DNA from: Candidatus Gastranaerophilales bacterium
GTDB lineage: Bacteria; Cyanobacteriota; Vampirovibrionia; Gastranaerophilales; Gastranaerophilaceae
Assembly: GCA_944322845.1 (NCBI GenBank)
Contig: CALUQE010000005.1
Coordinates: forward strand, 1-64,000
Direction of reading: 5' to 3'
DNA length: 64,000 bases
Below are positions 9,230-17,405 of this stretch, one piece after another. The notes beneath the pieces were generated by a model. The model did not search any database, was not told the DNA's origin, and saw only the letters and a program-made list of their open reading frames with translations. The translations under genes were made by a program, and so were the position numbers. Each line of letters starts with the position of its first letter. Position 1 is the first letter of the stretch.

Positions 9230-9472
9230 AATGTCTTATCACTGTCCTTATCTTTTCTCTTACGGAAATAACCCTTTGGGGCATGTCTATTAAATTTTTT
9301 CGGTATTTTTAGACATATAAAGGACAGTAATCAGACATTTTGGACTTTTCTGAAACCCTAAATTTATTTAAAATTATTTACCAACAGCGACTTTAAGGCA
9401 GGTTCCACTTTTCTGTACTGTCCTGTTTCTTTACACTTGTTTTAGACATTGACGGACAGTAATCGGACTTTT
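9230..9472. repeat. Cluster of GGACAGT repeats, candidate transposon end
   Basis: GGACAGT occurs forward at 9322-9328 and 9454-9460 and reversed at 9241-9247 and 9417-9423. Three copies extend to a consensus GGACAGTRATMRGAC (forward 9322, forward 9454, reversed ending at 9247), and both forward copies are preceded by TTTTAGACAT. No gene lies between 9087 and 9768. Repeated transposase-binding sites near an end are typical of Mu- and Tn7-like elements, so this may be the right end. The exact terminus and target duplication could not be found, and 9473-9768 shows nothing else I recognise. Confidence 0.45.
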
Positions 9473-9768
9473 TTGCCAGTTCAGGAATTTTATTTTTAGC
9501 AAATTCCGACTAAAAAAATCAAGATATATTTGAAACACACCCCTATTAGTTCAAAAAAATTAAATTCCTGCAATGTCTGTCAAACCATATTAAATCAGAC
9601 CTGAAAAAATTAGTAGTGTTTCTATATAAAAGCTGCCCGCTTTTGTTTCTGACGGTTCTTGTATTTGAAGTAAATCCGGGTTTATAAGAATAAGCTGGAT
9701 TAAATGTAATTTGCATACTTTAAATAAAACCCCAAAATTTATTTTTTGCTATTATTGACAAAAAAATA

Positions 9769-9841
9769 TGCCGCAACTCGGAATTGAACCAAGGACACAG
9801 GGATTTTCAGTCCCTTGCTCTACCAACTGAGCTATTGCGGC
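9769..9841 (-). tRNA. tRNA-Phe (GAA)
   Basis: Reading leftward from 9841, the 7-bp acceptor arm GCCGCAA pairs with TTGCGGC, followed by discriminator A at 9769. The D arm (AGCTCAGTTGGTAGAGC), the anticodon loop CTGAAAA with GAA, and the T arm GGTTCAATTC are all regular. Length is 73 nt and CCA is not encoded. It lies 77 bases downstream of infC on the same strand. Confidence 0.97.
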
Positions 9842-9918
9842 ATATTTTATATAATTTATTCTACTTGCTAAATATTATTAATCAAGCCCTTTTTACAAAC
9901 TGTTGCTCTATCAGCTGA

Positions 9919-10461
9919 TTAGTTTTGCGGCGCAAGCCAAACAGTAACATTTCTGCCTTCTACCATAGGCTTTTTCTCTACTGTTACAGGATCATTAGCC
10001 AGATCGGCAATGAATCTGTTTGCCAGCTCTACTGCTAATGCAGAATGCTGCATCTCACGTCCTCTTAACATGACAACTATTTTAACCTTGTTGCCTTGAG
10101 AAATAAACTTTCTTATACTCTTTAATCTTACTTCATAATCATGAGTATCAATTTTATAGCGAACTTTAACTTCTTTTATATCAATTACGTGTTGTTTTTT
10201 CTTAGCTTCTTTTGCTTTCTTCTCCAACTCGTATTTGTATTTTCCGTAGTTTAAAATCTTTGCTACAGGCGGTGCTTGATTCGGACTGATTACAACTAAA
10301 TCCAAATCCGCCTCTTCGGCCATTTTTAATGCTTGTGCTGTTGGAACAATTCCGTGATTATTTCCGTTTTCATCAATTAATCTAACTTCTCTTGCTCTGA
10401 TTTTTTCATTTATCAGTGGTTTGTCCTTGCCTTTAACCTGGCTTCTTTCTTCGTTTGCGAT
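9919..10461 (-). CDS. infC: Translation initiation factor IF-3
   Basis: 180 aa from the proposed start. The N-terminal domain (INEKIRAREVRLIDENG, then GIVPTAQAL) and C-terminal domain (IKEVKVRYKIDTHDYEVRLKS) are standard IF-3, which binds the 30S subunit and checks start codons. The open frame runs up to a TTG at 10479, but the best ribosome site (AAAGGAG) lies inside that extension, eight bases before an in-frame ATC at 10461-10459. IF-3 genes are known for rare ATT/ATC/ATA starts that allow autoregulation, so I choose ATC. The usual downstream partners rpmI and rplT are absent; tRNA-Phe follows instead. Confidence 0.9.
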   Translation of the reverse strand: MANEERSQVKGKDKPLINEKIRAREVRLIDENGNNHGIVPTAQALKMAEEADLDLVVISPNQAPPVAKILNYGKYKYELEKKAKEAKKKQHVIDIKEVKVRYKIDTHDYEVRLKSIRKFISQGNKVKIVVMLRGREMQHSALAVELANRFIADLANDPVTVEKKPMVEGRNVTVWLAPQN

Positions 10462-10531
10462 GGTTTTATCTCCTTTCAATTCTTTACTAATATTTATAAT
10501 ATCATTTTAAAATCAATTTTCAAGTATCATG

Positions 10532-11584
10532 CTAATTTTCGGAATCGGAGACGTATTCCCTGCTTATTGCAAGCCACTTATATCCCTCATTACCCTGCGG
10601 AATATCCGTCACAAAAGTACCGCCGTAACGTCCGCGGGAAAATGTAATATATCCCTCCTCTGCAAGATTGTCCAGAGCTTTCTTAACAGTCTTGGCACTA
10701 ACCTGATACCGCTTTGCAAGTTCGGCTATCGCCGGAAGCCGTGAACCTATTTCACAATTTTCCATAATATAATTGCGCAGCTTCAATTCTATTCTTTCAT
10801 AATAATACTGCATGTTTTTTTCTATATTATTAACAACCACTGTTCCGTACTGCCCGCGCCTTGTATATAAAATCCCCTCTTTTGACAAAAGCTTAATTGC
10901 ATCATGAATTGTTTTTATACTTACATTAAACTTCTGTGCCAATTCCATATTTGCAGGAAGTTTTTCCCCCGCATGATAATTTTGTGTAATATATGACTTC
11001 ATATTTTCGGCTATTTTTTCCACAAGCGTCTGCACCTGAATATTTTCCAGCCTAAAATCCATGCTGTTAATAACAAAAACATTGTTTTCTTTTCTGACAA
11101 TGTTTTCCGAAACCAGACTTCCTATCGCAATACGTATTGTTGCTGCAGAAATTCCTGTATAAGCACTGAGTTTTCGGATAGAAATCAAGCAATCACCCTC
11201 TTGGAATCCGTTTTCTCGTAAATATTTTTTTATCGCTTCCGCAGCAAATTCCCGCTTTGAAGTCAGTTTTTCCGTTGAGCTTTTTCCGCTACCGCATTTT
11301 ATATAAGTGCCGACCTTCTGCTTTGACTCCAATAACCCGTAGTCCTCAACAAATCTAAAAACACTTTGAATAGTTCCCTTGCTTACCCCTGTATGAAAAG
11401 CCAGCTCCCCTTTAGAAGGCAGCAAATCATAATCCTTGATACTTCCCTTTTTCAACGACTTTTCTATCCATGATATCAGCCATGCCGATATTTTATTAAC
11501 CTTATTTTCACCGGGCGCAAAACTGTGAACGTGAGGAGCCATCTCCGCTACGGTTATTTGCCGCGGCAAATTGCTTTGTGACAT
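10532..11584 (-). CDS. Regulator with four tandem GntR-type winged helices
   Basis: 350 aa. Four consecutive winged helix-turn-helix units of GntR type can be read: about 25-97 (PSKGELAFHTGVSKGTIQSV), 110-174 (SIRKLSAYTGISAATIRIAI), 187-255 (LPANMELAQKFNVSIKTIHD) and 262-332 (LPAIAELAKRYQVSAKTVKK). Units three and four are the most alike. No effector-binding domain (FCD, UTRA or aminotransferase) follows. GntR proteins normally have one such domain plus a sensor domain, so this protein probably binds long or repeated operators. AAGGAAG precedes the ATG. It reads toward infC. The target genes are unknown. Confidence 0.75.
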   Translation of the reverse strand: MSQSNLPRQITVAEMAPHVHSFAPGENKVNKISAWLISWIEKSLKKGSIKDYDLLPSKGELAFHTGVSKGTIQSVFRFVEDYGLLESKQKVGTYIKCGSGKSSTEKLTSKREFAAEAIKKYLRENGFQEGDCLISIRKLSAYTGISAATIRIAIGSLVSENIVRKENNVFVINSMDFRLENIQVQTLVEKIAENMKSYITQNYHAGEKLPANMELAQKFNVSIKTIHDAIKLLSKEGILYTRRGQYGTVVVNNIEKNMQYYYERIELKLRNYIMENCEIGSRLPAIAELAKRYQVSAKTVKKALDNLAEEGYITFSRGRYGGTFVTDIPQGNEGYKWLAISREYVSDSEN

Positions 11585-11663
11585 AAAACTTCCTTTATTG
11601 GGTTATTTTATAATAATACTCAATAATATAAAAACATACAATAAGATGTGAAGATATATTAAA

Positions 11664-11692
11664 GGGCGCGGACTAAAATTCAGTCCGCGCCC
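11664..11692 (-). terminator. Rho-independent terminator after hup
   Basis: A perfect 11-bp stem, GGGCGCGGACT with AGTCCGCGCCC, has a 7-base loop and is flanked by T-rich sequence leftward and an A-run rightward. It lies 24 bases past the hup stop codon. Confidence 0.85.
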
Positions 11693-11715
11693 TAAAAAAC
11701 TTATACAGTCGTTAA

Positions 11716-11994
11716 TTACTTGCCGTTAACAACTTCTTTGAATTTCTTACCAGCAGAGAATACAGGAACTGTCTTAGCAGGGATTTTGATTTCCTTACCA
11801 GTTTGAGGGTTTCTGCCGTTTCTTGCAGCTCTCTTGCGTGGTTCAAAAGTACCAAAACCAACTAAAGTAACTTTTTTACCTTTAGAAACTGTTTTTTGTA
11901 CAGTTTCAATTAAAGCTGATAATACTTCGTTAGCTTCTTTTTGAGTAACTTTTGATTTCTTAGAAATTTCTTGTACTAATTCTTCTTTGTTCAT
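11716..11994 (-). CDS. hup: HU-family DNA-binding protein
   Basis: 92 aa, the usual HU length. The N-terminal helical dimer part (MNKEELVQEISKKSKVTQKE) is followed by VGFGTFEPRKRAARNGRNP, the beta-arm signature with the intercalating proline, and a lysine-rich C-terminus. HU bends and compacts DNA as a dimer. AAAGGAG precedes the ATG. It is a single gene with its own promoter and terminator, as expected of an abundant protein. Confidence 0.97.
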   Translation of the reverse strand: MNKEELVQEISKKSKVTQKEANEVLSALIETVQKTVSKGKKVTLVGFGTFEPRKRAARNGRNPQTGKEIKIPAKTVPVFSAGKKFKEVVNGK

Positions 11995-12026
11995 TATAAA
12001 ACTCCTTTCTTCTATTTACAAATTCT

Positions 12027-12054
12027 ATTATACAGACTCCATAAAAGAATGCAA
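12027..12054 (-). promoter_or_regulatory. hup promoter
   Basis: Reading leftward: TTGCAT (12054-12049), a 16-bp spacer, and TATAAT (12032-12027). This leaves a leader of about 25-30 bases with the AAAGGAG ribosome site before hup. Confidence 0.6.
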
Positions 12055-12120
12055 GCTTTTTTTCTTGAAAATACTCTCAATATCTGGGTTGTGGCTTTTA
12101 CCCCCGTTTATAGCGCAAAT

Positions 12121-12150
12121 AAAGGCGTTTCAGGATAAAAGAACGCCTTT
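12121..12150 (-). terminator. Terminator after hisS
   Basis: A 9-bp stem, AAAGGCGTT (12121-12129) with AACGCCTTT (12142-12150), and a 12-base loop lie 40 bases past the hisS stop; the leftward continuation is T-rich. Confidence 0.65.
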
Positions 12151-12189
12151 AAAGTTTGTAATAATTTAATTTTAGCCATGCTTCTTATA

Positions 12190-13419
12190 TTAAATTAATT
12201 CAATTTCTTCTCTTTTTACTGTTTTTTGCTCGGAAGTATCAAGGTTTTTAACCGTAACTTCTCCGGCTTTAAGCTCGTCTTCCCCGAGAATTAACGCATA
12301 CTTAGCCACTTTTGAAGCTTTTTCCAGCTGCTTAACAAACTTTTTGTTTGTTAAATCAAACTCGCAGCTGTAACCTTTTTGACGTAATTCTTCCGTTAAC
12401 TTTAAGGCTTCTTCCATGTTATTTGATACAACAAAGGCTTTTGTCTTAATTTCTTCCTTATTTCCGATAAGTGAGGCAAGTCTTTCCATGCCCATAGCAA
12501 AACCTATAGCCGGAATATCTTCCCCGCCGAGGTTTTTAACCAGACTGTCATATCTTCCGCCGCCGCAAACCGCATTTTGAGAGCCGAGGTTGTTTGATTT
12601 AATCTCAAAAACCGTTCTGTTATAGTAATCCAAACCTCTTACAAGAAGCTTGTTGATTTCATATTTTATACCGAGAGTGTTAAGATAACTCTTTAACTCA
12701 TTAAAATGGTTTGCACAATCTTCACAAATAAAATCAGATTGAATTACTTCCTGAATTTCCGGTTTTGCATAAATTGCCTTGCACTCTTCAACTTTGCAAT
12801 CCAAAAGTCTCAGAGGATTTTTTTCATATCTGGACTGACAGTCAGGGCAAAGCTCGTTCAAATACTGCTTAATAACCGCTTTTAATTTAGTCTTGAAATT
12901 TTCTCTGCACTCAGGACACCCCAGAGAATTCAGTTCTACGGATAAATCATTTAAACCGAGAGCTTTCAGATAATTTACCGCCATCAATATAACTTCCGCA
13001 TCCGCAGACGGCTGTTTTATGCCAAAAACCTCTACACCTACCTGATGAAACTGCCTCTGCCTGCCTGCCTGCGGGCGTTCGTACCGGAACATAGGGCCTT
13101 TATACCATAATTTTACCGGAGCGGATAATCTGTGCATACCGTTTTCGATAAAAGCTCTTACTACACCTGCCGTATTTTCCGGTCTGAGCGTAAGAGAACG
13201 TTCGCTTTTTTCAAAAGTATACATTTCTTTATTTACAATATCCGTTGTATCACCGACACCTCTTGCAAAAAGTTCGGTAGCTTCAAATATAGGTGTTCTT
13301 ATTTCTTTCGCACCGTATTTTGAAAAAACTTCATTCGCTTTTTCCTCCATAAAATGCCATACAGGCATCTCGGAAGGTAATATATCCTTAGTTCCTTTTT
13401 GTACTTTTATTATTGCCAT
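12190..13419 (-). CDS. hisS: Histidyl-tRNA synthetase
   Basis: 409 aa class II synthetase that charges tRNA-His. Seen in order: GTKDILPSE near the start, motif 2 YKGPMFRYERPQAGRQRQFHQ (about 104-124), a cysteine-rich insert with CPEC, CPDC, CKVEEC and CEDC (about 167-234), the histidine A motif LVRGLDYYNRTVFEI (about 258-272), motif 3 AIGFAMGMERL (about 306-316) and the anticodon-binding domain. AAGGGA precedes the ATG. It is divergent from dapF with 52 bases between. It reads toward hup and ends at its own terminator. Confidence 0.97.
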   Translation of the reverse strand: MAIIKVQKGTKDILPSEMPVWHFMEEKANEVFSKYGAKEIRTPIFEATELFARGVGDTTDIVNKEMYTFEKSERSLTLRPENTAGVVRAFIENGMHRLSAPVKLWYKGPMFRYERPQAGRQRQFHQVGVEVFGIKQPSADAEVILMAVNYLKALGLNDLSVELNSLGCPECRENFKTKLKAVIKQYLNELCPDCQSRYEKNPLRLLDCKVEECKAIYAKPEIQEVIQSDFICEDCANHFNELKSYLNTLGIKYEINKLLVRGLDYYNRTVFEIKSNNLGSQNAVCGGGRYDSLVKNLGGEDIPAIGFAMGMERLASLIGNKEEIKTKAFVVSNNMEEALKLTEELRQKGYSCEFDLTNKKFVKQLEKASKVAKYALILGEDELKAGEVTVKNLDTSEQKTVKREEIELI

Positions 13420-13471
13420 AATTCAAATTCCCTTATATACTATAATTGTACTATAAAAAGGATAAATAAAT

Positions 13472-14323
13472 ATGGGAATAAAAGTTACGAAAATGCAGGG
13501 CTGCGGAAACGATTTTGTTATTCTGGACTATGAAAGTTTTCTGGAATTTAATTTATCGATGTCTGATACCGCAAAAAAGCTTTGCGACAGACATTTCGGA
13601 ATCGGAGCCGACGGACTTATTATTCCCAATACAAACGAAGAAATGGCTGACATCGGCTGGTACTTCTTTAACTCTGACGGTTCAACCGCGCAAATGTGCG
13701 GCAACGGAATGAGATGTTTCGCTAAATACGTATATGACAAAGGACTTGTTTCGAAAAAAGAATTCTCCGTCCAAACTTATGCGGGAATCATTTCGCCTGC
13801 AATTCAAGAAAACGGTGAAGTCAGAGTAAACATGTCCAAGCCTGTTTTGGTGCCTGAATTCATTCCATTTGTTCCTAATGACAACATGAATTATAAGATA
13901 GCTGTTAAAAATATTGTTTTTGAAGGGTGTGCAATTTCAATGGGCAACCCGCATTTTGTAATTTTCGTATCGCCTCAGGAAGACATGATGAAACTTGCAA
14001 AAGAATACGGCCCGATTATTGAAACTTCCGCAGAATTTCCTGAAAAAACAAATGTAGAATTCGTAAAAATACTGTCCCCTGATAAAATAAAATTATGCGT
14101 CTGGGAGCGCGGCTGCGGAATCACTCTTGCCTGCGGAACAGGAGCTTGCGCAAGTGTTGTTGCGGGAATACTGAAGGGCTGTCTGAATAACTCGGTAGAT
14201 GTTGAACTTCCCGGAGGCACTGTCAGAATCGATTGGGACGGAAACAAAATCCGAACCGCAAAAGATGTGTTCTTAACAGGTCCTGCGGAATATGTTTTTG
14301 AAGCAGAATTATTCAATGTATAA
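13472..14323 (+). CDS. dapF: Diaminopimelate epimerase
   Basis: 283 aa. It interconverts LL- and meso-diaminopimelate for lysine and peptidoglycan synthesis. Both catalytic cysteines are present: C76 in QMCGNGMRC and C221 in LACGTGACAS. The N-terminal TKMQGCGNDFVILD and the NPHFV motif are typical. AAGGA lies upstream of the ATG. A probable LL-DAP aminotransferase (48021-49259) in this window suggests the short aminotransferase variant of the pathway. Confidence 0.97.
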   Translation: MGIKVTKMQGCGNDFVILDYESFLEFNLSMSDTAKKLCDRHFGIGADGLIIPNTNEEMADIGWYFFNSDGSTAQMCGNGMRCFAKYVYDKGLVSKKEFSVQTYAGIISPAIQENGEVRVNMSKPVLVPEFIPFVPNDNMNYKIAVKNIVFEGCAISMGNPHFVIFVSPQEDMMKLAKEYGPIIETSAEFPEKTNVEFVKILSPDKIKLCVWERGCGITLACGTGACASVVAGILKGCLNNSVDVELPGGTVRIDWDGNKIRTAKDVFLTGPAEYVFEAELFNV

Positions 14324-14358
14324 AAAAAATAATCCCTCAAAAAGAGGGATTATTTTTT
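14324..14358. terminator. Bidirectional terminator between dapF and malQ
   Basis: A 15-bp stem (AAAAAATAATCCCTC with GAGGGATTATTTTTT, loop AAAAA) with A/T flanks works for both convergent genes; it begins at the dapF stop and overlaps the stop of the GH77 gene. Confidence 0.9.
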
Positions 14359-16264
14359 ATTTCTCACTTATAATTTTCGCCGAATTATCCAAATTTTTCA
14401 TAAGCTCTTCATTGCCTTTATCCAGTCCTCTGTGTCGCAGAGCCGCAGCAATTGCACCTGCCAGATTCGGAGCTTTTCCTTCGGCAGCAGCTTTGTAATA
14501 ATCCTCTTCAAAATTTTCGCCAAGTCTTAAAGCCCAATTACCCTGAGTTGTTCCCGGACGGTTGTATGTTTTACCAAGTCCCCAGAAATCTGAGAAGAAA
14601 ATTTGGATTCTTTTAGCAGGACTTGCAAAAAGTTCGGCAAAGCTTGCTGCTAAAAATTTCTTTTTATCTCTGCGCAATTCTTTAGAATATTGTTTAATTT
14701 CTTCTTTTGTCGCTCCTAAGGGTGCAGTGTCTTCTGCAAGATGGTTTGTTTTTTTCATAAAGCGACCTGTCTCTCTTGAATCATTTTTATTTTTGTAATT
14801 AAACAAATCTTCAATAAATTCCAGGAATGAATTATTGTCATGCGAACCTATCATAATTACGTTATTTGCGGGCGCTTTACCGCCTCTGTCATCAAACTGC
14901 GTCATTGATATTCCCTGAAGATTAAGTTTTTTCATAACACGTTTGACCGGAGCAGTTTTGTCGCCAAGATCTTCACATATAATATCTGACTTATTTAAGC
15001 CGTATTTTTCTGCTGCAGGTATGATAATTTTTGTGAATAAATTTGCGTATTCGTCATCATTCTTTTTCTGATATTTTCCGGAAAATATTGAATAAATTCT
15101 GCCGGAATTTGATGATGTCATGTTTTTACTGTTCAATGTATAAATAAACGGATCAATTAAGCCAATCACGTGGTCAAGCCTTATTCCGCCCGGAAAACTT
15201 GCAAAATATTCTTCATACTTCTTTTGCAAAGCTTTACCGGCTTCACCGAGCGAACCGTCTTTGTTAAAAATCTTTTCAGGATCATAATACTTAAATCCCC
15301 ATCTCTGGCCTGTTTTAGAAAAATAATCCGGCGGGCATCCGATTGCCATGCCTTTGAGAAACAGATTTTTATTCACCCACGTTTCTACCTCCGAAGGTGC
15401 AACCGGCGAATCCCCGATAATTTTAATTCCGGTTTCTTTTGCAAGCTGGTTAGACTTTTCATTCTCTTTTTCCAGAATCATTTGTTGAAATAAAAAGTAA
15501 TCATAATCATCTTTATATTTTTCTTTAATTTCAGCAATTCTTGCTTTAGAAGCTTCAGAATTTCTGTTTACAAATAAATCTTTGTCTACTTTATCCCAGT
15601 TTCCAAACCAACCTGCACCGGAAATTTTTGCCATCTCTTCATCAGTATAAGAGTCTCTGTTTCCCCAAACTGCCCTGTCATCATTGCCATGAATTTTAGA
15701 CAGAACTCTGTAAATTGCACTTTCCTCATAATCAGCTTCTCTTGCGGCTTTAAACTCCAAAAATTCTGCTGAATTTTTGCCGTTATTAAATGCTTCTCTT
15801 AATGCCATGTCGTAAGAGCGGCGAATGTACGGGTAATCAACCATTTCTTTATCAGGATTATTTTTTACAATCTTATCGAAAGTTTCTTTTGATAAGATTT
15901 TTCCGTACTCTTCCGTTGTCAGTTTTTCCAGCGGAATCATAAAAATATTTTTAGCATTAGATTCCGGCGCATAAGGAGAATTGTCAAGAACTTTTCTTAA
16001 ACCGTTCGGTTCCTGTTGAATACCGGTAATTCCGTGAGCTTTCAAAAACGGAAATAACTTTGTAACTGTTGTTCTTGAAAATAAGGAGCCAATGCCTGTA
16101 TTTTCCGATTTTACGGCAGGTGCGGAAGCGTTATGCAAAATTACATCCACCTGTTTTCCCAAAAGTTTTAAACCCTCATTTACAGATGAAGTATAAACTT
16201 GCATTTCTTTCTGATTTGGTTTACGGGCAAATGCAGGGCTGTTGTCAATTTTCCGGATCCTCAT
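14357..16264 (-). CDS. malQ: Divergent GH77 4-alpha-glucanotransferase (amylomaltase-like)
   Basis: 635 aa. GH77 active-site motifs can be read: IIGDSPVAPSEVETW, GCPPDYFSKTGQRWGFKYYD, IRLDHVIGL with nucleophile D364, ICEDLG with acid/base E431, and IGSHDNNSF with transition-state D476. The enzyme moves glucan segments between alpha-1,4 chains and works with glycogen metabolism (glgA is at 38522). The motifs differ at several positions from standard MalQ (RIDHFRG, GTHDNDT), and the N-terminal 100 residues are unusual. The ATG at 16264 with AAAGGAG is preferred to the frame start at 16285. The N-terminus MRIRKIDNSPAFARK resembles other lineage proteins here. Confidence 0.8.
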   Translation of the reverse strand: MRIRKIDNSPAFARKPNQKEMQVYTSSVNEGLKLLGKQVDVILHNASAPAVKSENTGIGSLFSRTTVTKLFPFLKAHGITGIQQEPNGLRKVLDNSPYAPESNAKNIFMIPLEKLTTEEYGKILSKETFDKIVKNNPDKEMVDYPYIRRSYDMALREAFNNGKNSAEFLEFKAAREADYEESAIYRVLSKIHGNDDRAVWGNRDSYTDEEMAKISGAGWFGNWDKVDKDLFVNRNSEASKARIAEIKEKYKDDYDYFLFQQMILEKENEKSNQLAKETGIKIIGDSPVAPSEVETWVNKNLFLKGMAIGCPPDYFSKTGQRWGFKYYDPEKIFNKDGSLGEAGKALQKKYEEYFASFPGGIRLDHVIGLIDPFIYTLNSKNMTSSNSGRIYSIFSGKYQKKNDDEYANLFTKIIIPAAEKYGLNKSDIICEDLGDKTAPVKRVMKKLNLQGISMTQFDDRGGKAPANNVIMIGSHDNNSFLEFIEDLFNYKNKNDSRETGRFMKKTNHLAEDTAPLGATKEEIKQYSKELRRDKKKFLAASFAELFASPAKRIQIFFSDFWGLGKTYNRPGTTQGNWALRLGENFEEDYYKAAAEGKAPNLAGAIAAALRHRGLDKGNEELMKNLDNSAKIISEK

Positions 16265-16346
16265 AATATAACTCCTTTTATACACACATAATTTAGCATG
16301 AGAATCGTATCACAAAGTGTATATCAATGCAAGTATATTTTGTATA

Positions 16347-17138
16347 TCAAAACCAGTTGCAGACATTTTCAGTACAGAGACGCTCTGCAAGGTCGTTAAT
16401 GATATTTACTCTTGTCATTTCGTACGTTACTGGAGTTATTGATATTTTGTTATTTCTGACTGCTGCAATATCGGTTGAGGCATCTTCCGGCTCATTGATT
16501 AATTCTCCTGCCATCCAGTAGTAGACTTTTCCTCTCGGATCAACTCTTCTTTCATAAGCGTCGGTAAACATTCTGCTCCCTAGCTCTGTAATTGCAATTC
16601 CTGCAATATCATCTTTTTCAAGTCCCGGAATATTAATATTCAAAATAGTTTTTGGCGGAATAATGTATGTGTCAAGTTTGTTTAATAATTCCGCAATAAA
16701 AGATGCCGCAAAATGAAAATCTTCGTATTCGTTTCTGAGACTTGCAAGAGAAGTTGCAATGCTCGGATAGCCCATCATTGCGCCTTCCATAGCACAGCTT
16801 ACGGTTCCGGAATACAAAATATCCGCGCCGAGATTCGGCCCGTGATTGATTCCTGAAATAACTAAATCAGGCAATTCTTCCTTATCAAGAATAGCGTTTA
16901 TTGCAAGTTTCACGCAGTCACCCGGAGTTCCGGTTGTCATCCAGCAGCGTTTTGAACCGTATTTGGCGTCAACTTCCTCAACCCTCAAAGGTGTATGAAG
17001 AGTAAGAGAATGCCCCGCAGCACTTCTTTCTCTGTCGGGAGCTACAACATAAACATCGTGACATGGTGTAAGCGCCTCTATTAAAGCTCTTATCCCGTTT
17101 GCCAAAATCCCATCATCGTTTGATATAAGTATTTTCAT
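16347..17138 (-). CDS. surE: 5'/3'-nucleotidase SurE
   Basis: 263 aa. SurE removes phosphate from nucleoside monophosphates and is linked to stationary-phase survival. The metal-binding ILISNDDG (D8, D9), APDRERSAAGHSLT, and SGINHGPNLGADILYSGTVSCAMEG motifs are present. GAGAGGAG lies seven bases before the ATG. It stands alone, 80 bases past the GH77 start. Its promoter is described separately. Confidence 0.95.
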   Translation of the reverse strand: MKILISNDDGILANGIRALIEALTPCHDVYVVAPDRERSAAGHSLTLHTPLRVEEVDAKYGSKRCWMTTGTPGDCVKLAINAILDKEELPDLVISGINHGPNLGADILYSGTVSCAMEGAMMGYPSIATSLASLRNEYEDFHFAASFIAELLNKLDTYIIPPKTILNINIPGLEKDDIAGIAITELGSRMFTDAYERRVDPRGKVYYWMAGELINEPEDASTDIAAVRNNKISITPVTYEMTRVNIINDLAERLCTENVCNWF

Positions 17139-17165
17139 TTTACAGCTCCTCTCTGAATATTAATT

Positions 17166-17174
17166 ATTATACCA
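17166..17174 (-). promoter_or_regulatory. surE extended -10 promoter
   Basis: Leftward TGGTATAAT at 17174-17166 forms an extended -10, placing transcription start about 20 bases before surE. No clear -35 is seen, which is usual for extended -10 promoters. Confidence 0.5.
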
Positions 17175-17405
17175 TGTGTCAAAAAATTGTTACAAAAATT
17201 TACAATTGTTTTCTCTACAAACATACGCTTTTTGAGACTAATATTCTTTATCTGAAAATAAATAATTAACTAGTTTTAAAAGAATTTCACAATAGTTTCT
17301 TTATACGAAAAAAATATTCAAAAATTTATCTTTACATTTCCTTTACAATTACCGGTATTATAGCAATTTTTATTTTGTCCGGCTTTTAAATAAATATTAA
17401 GTTGA

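Larger units (their letters stand above)
1542..9472. mobile_element. Mu-like transposon carrying a DUF262 module (boundaries approximate)
   Basis: The block holds a MuA-like transposase, a MuB-like ATPase, a winged-helix gene, a Mor-like regulator and the DUF262 pair. It is flanked on the right by repeat-rich non-coding DNA and then core genes (tRNA-Phe, infC). Shared promoter boxes tie the DUF262 pair to the regulator. The left boundary is not visible: hipBA may lie inside the element, and the true left end may be before base 1. No capsid, tail or lysis genes are seen, so it is better called a transposon than a prophage. Confidence 0.6.

Noticed and set aside
1542..9472. Complete Mu-like prophage
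   Set aside because: Only transposition, regulator and cargo genes are present; no head, tail, portal or lysis genes appear in the window.
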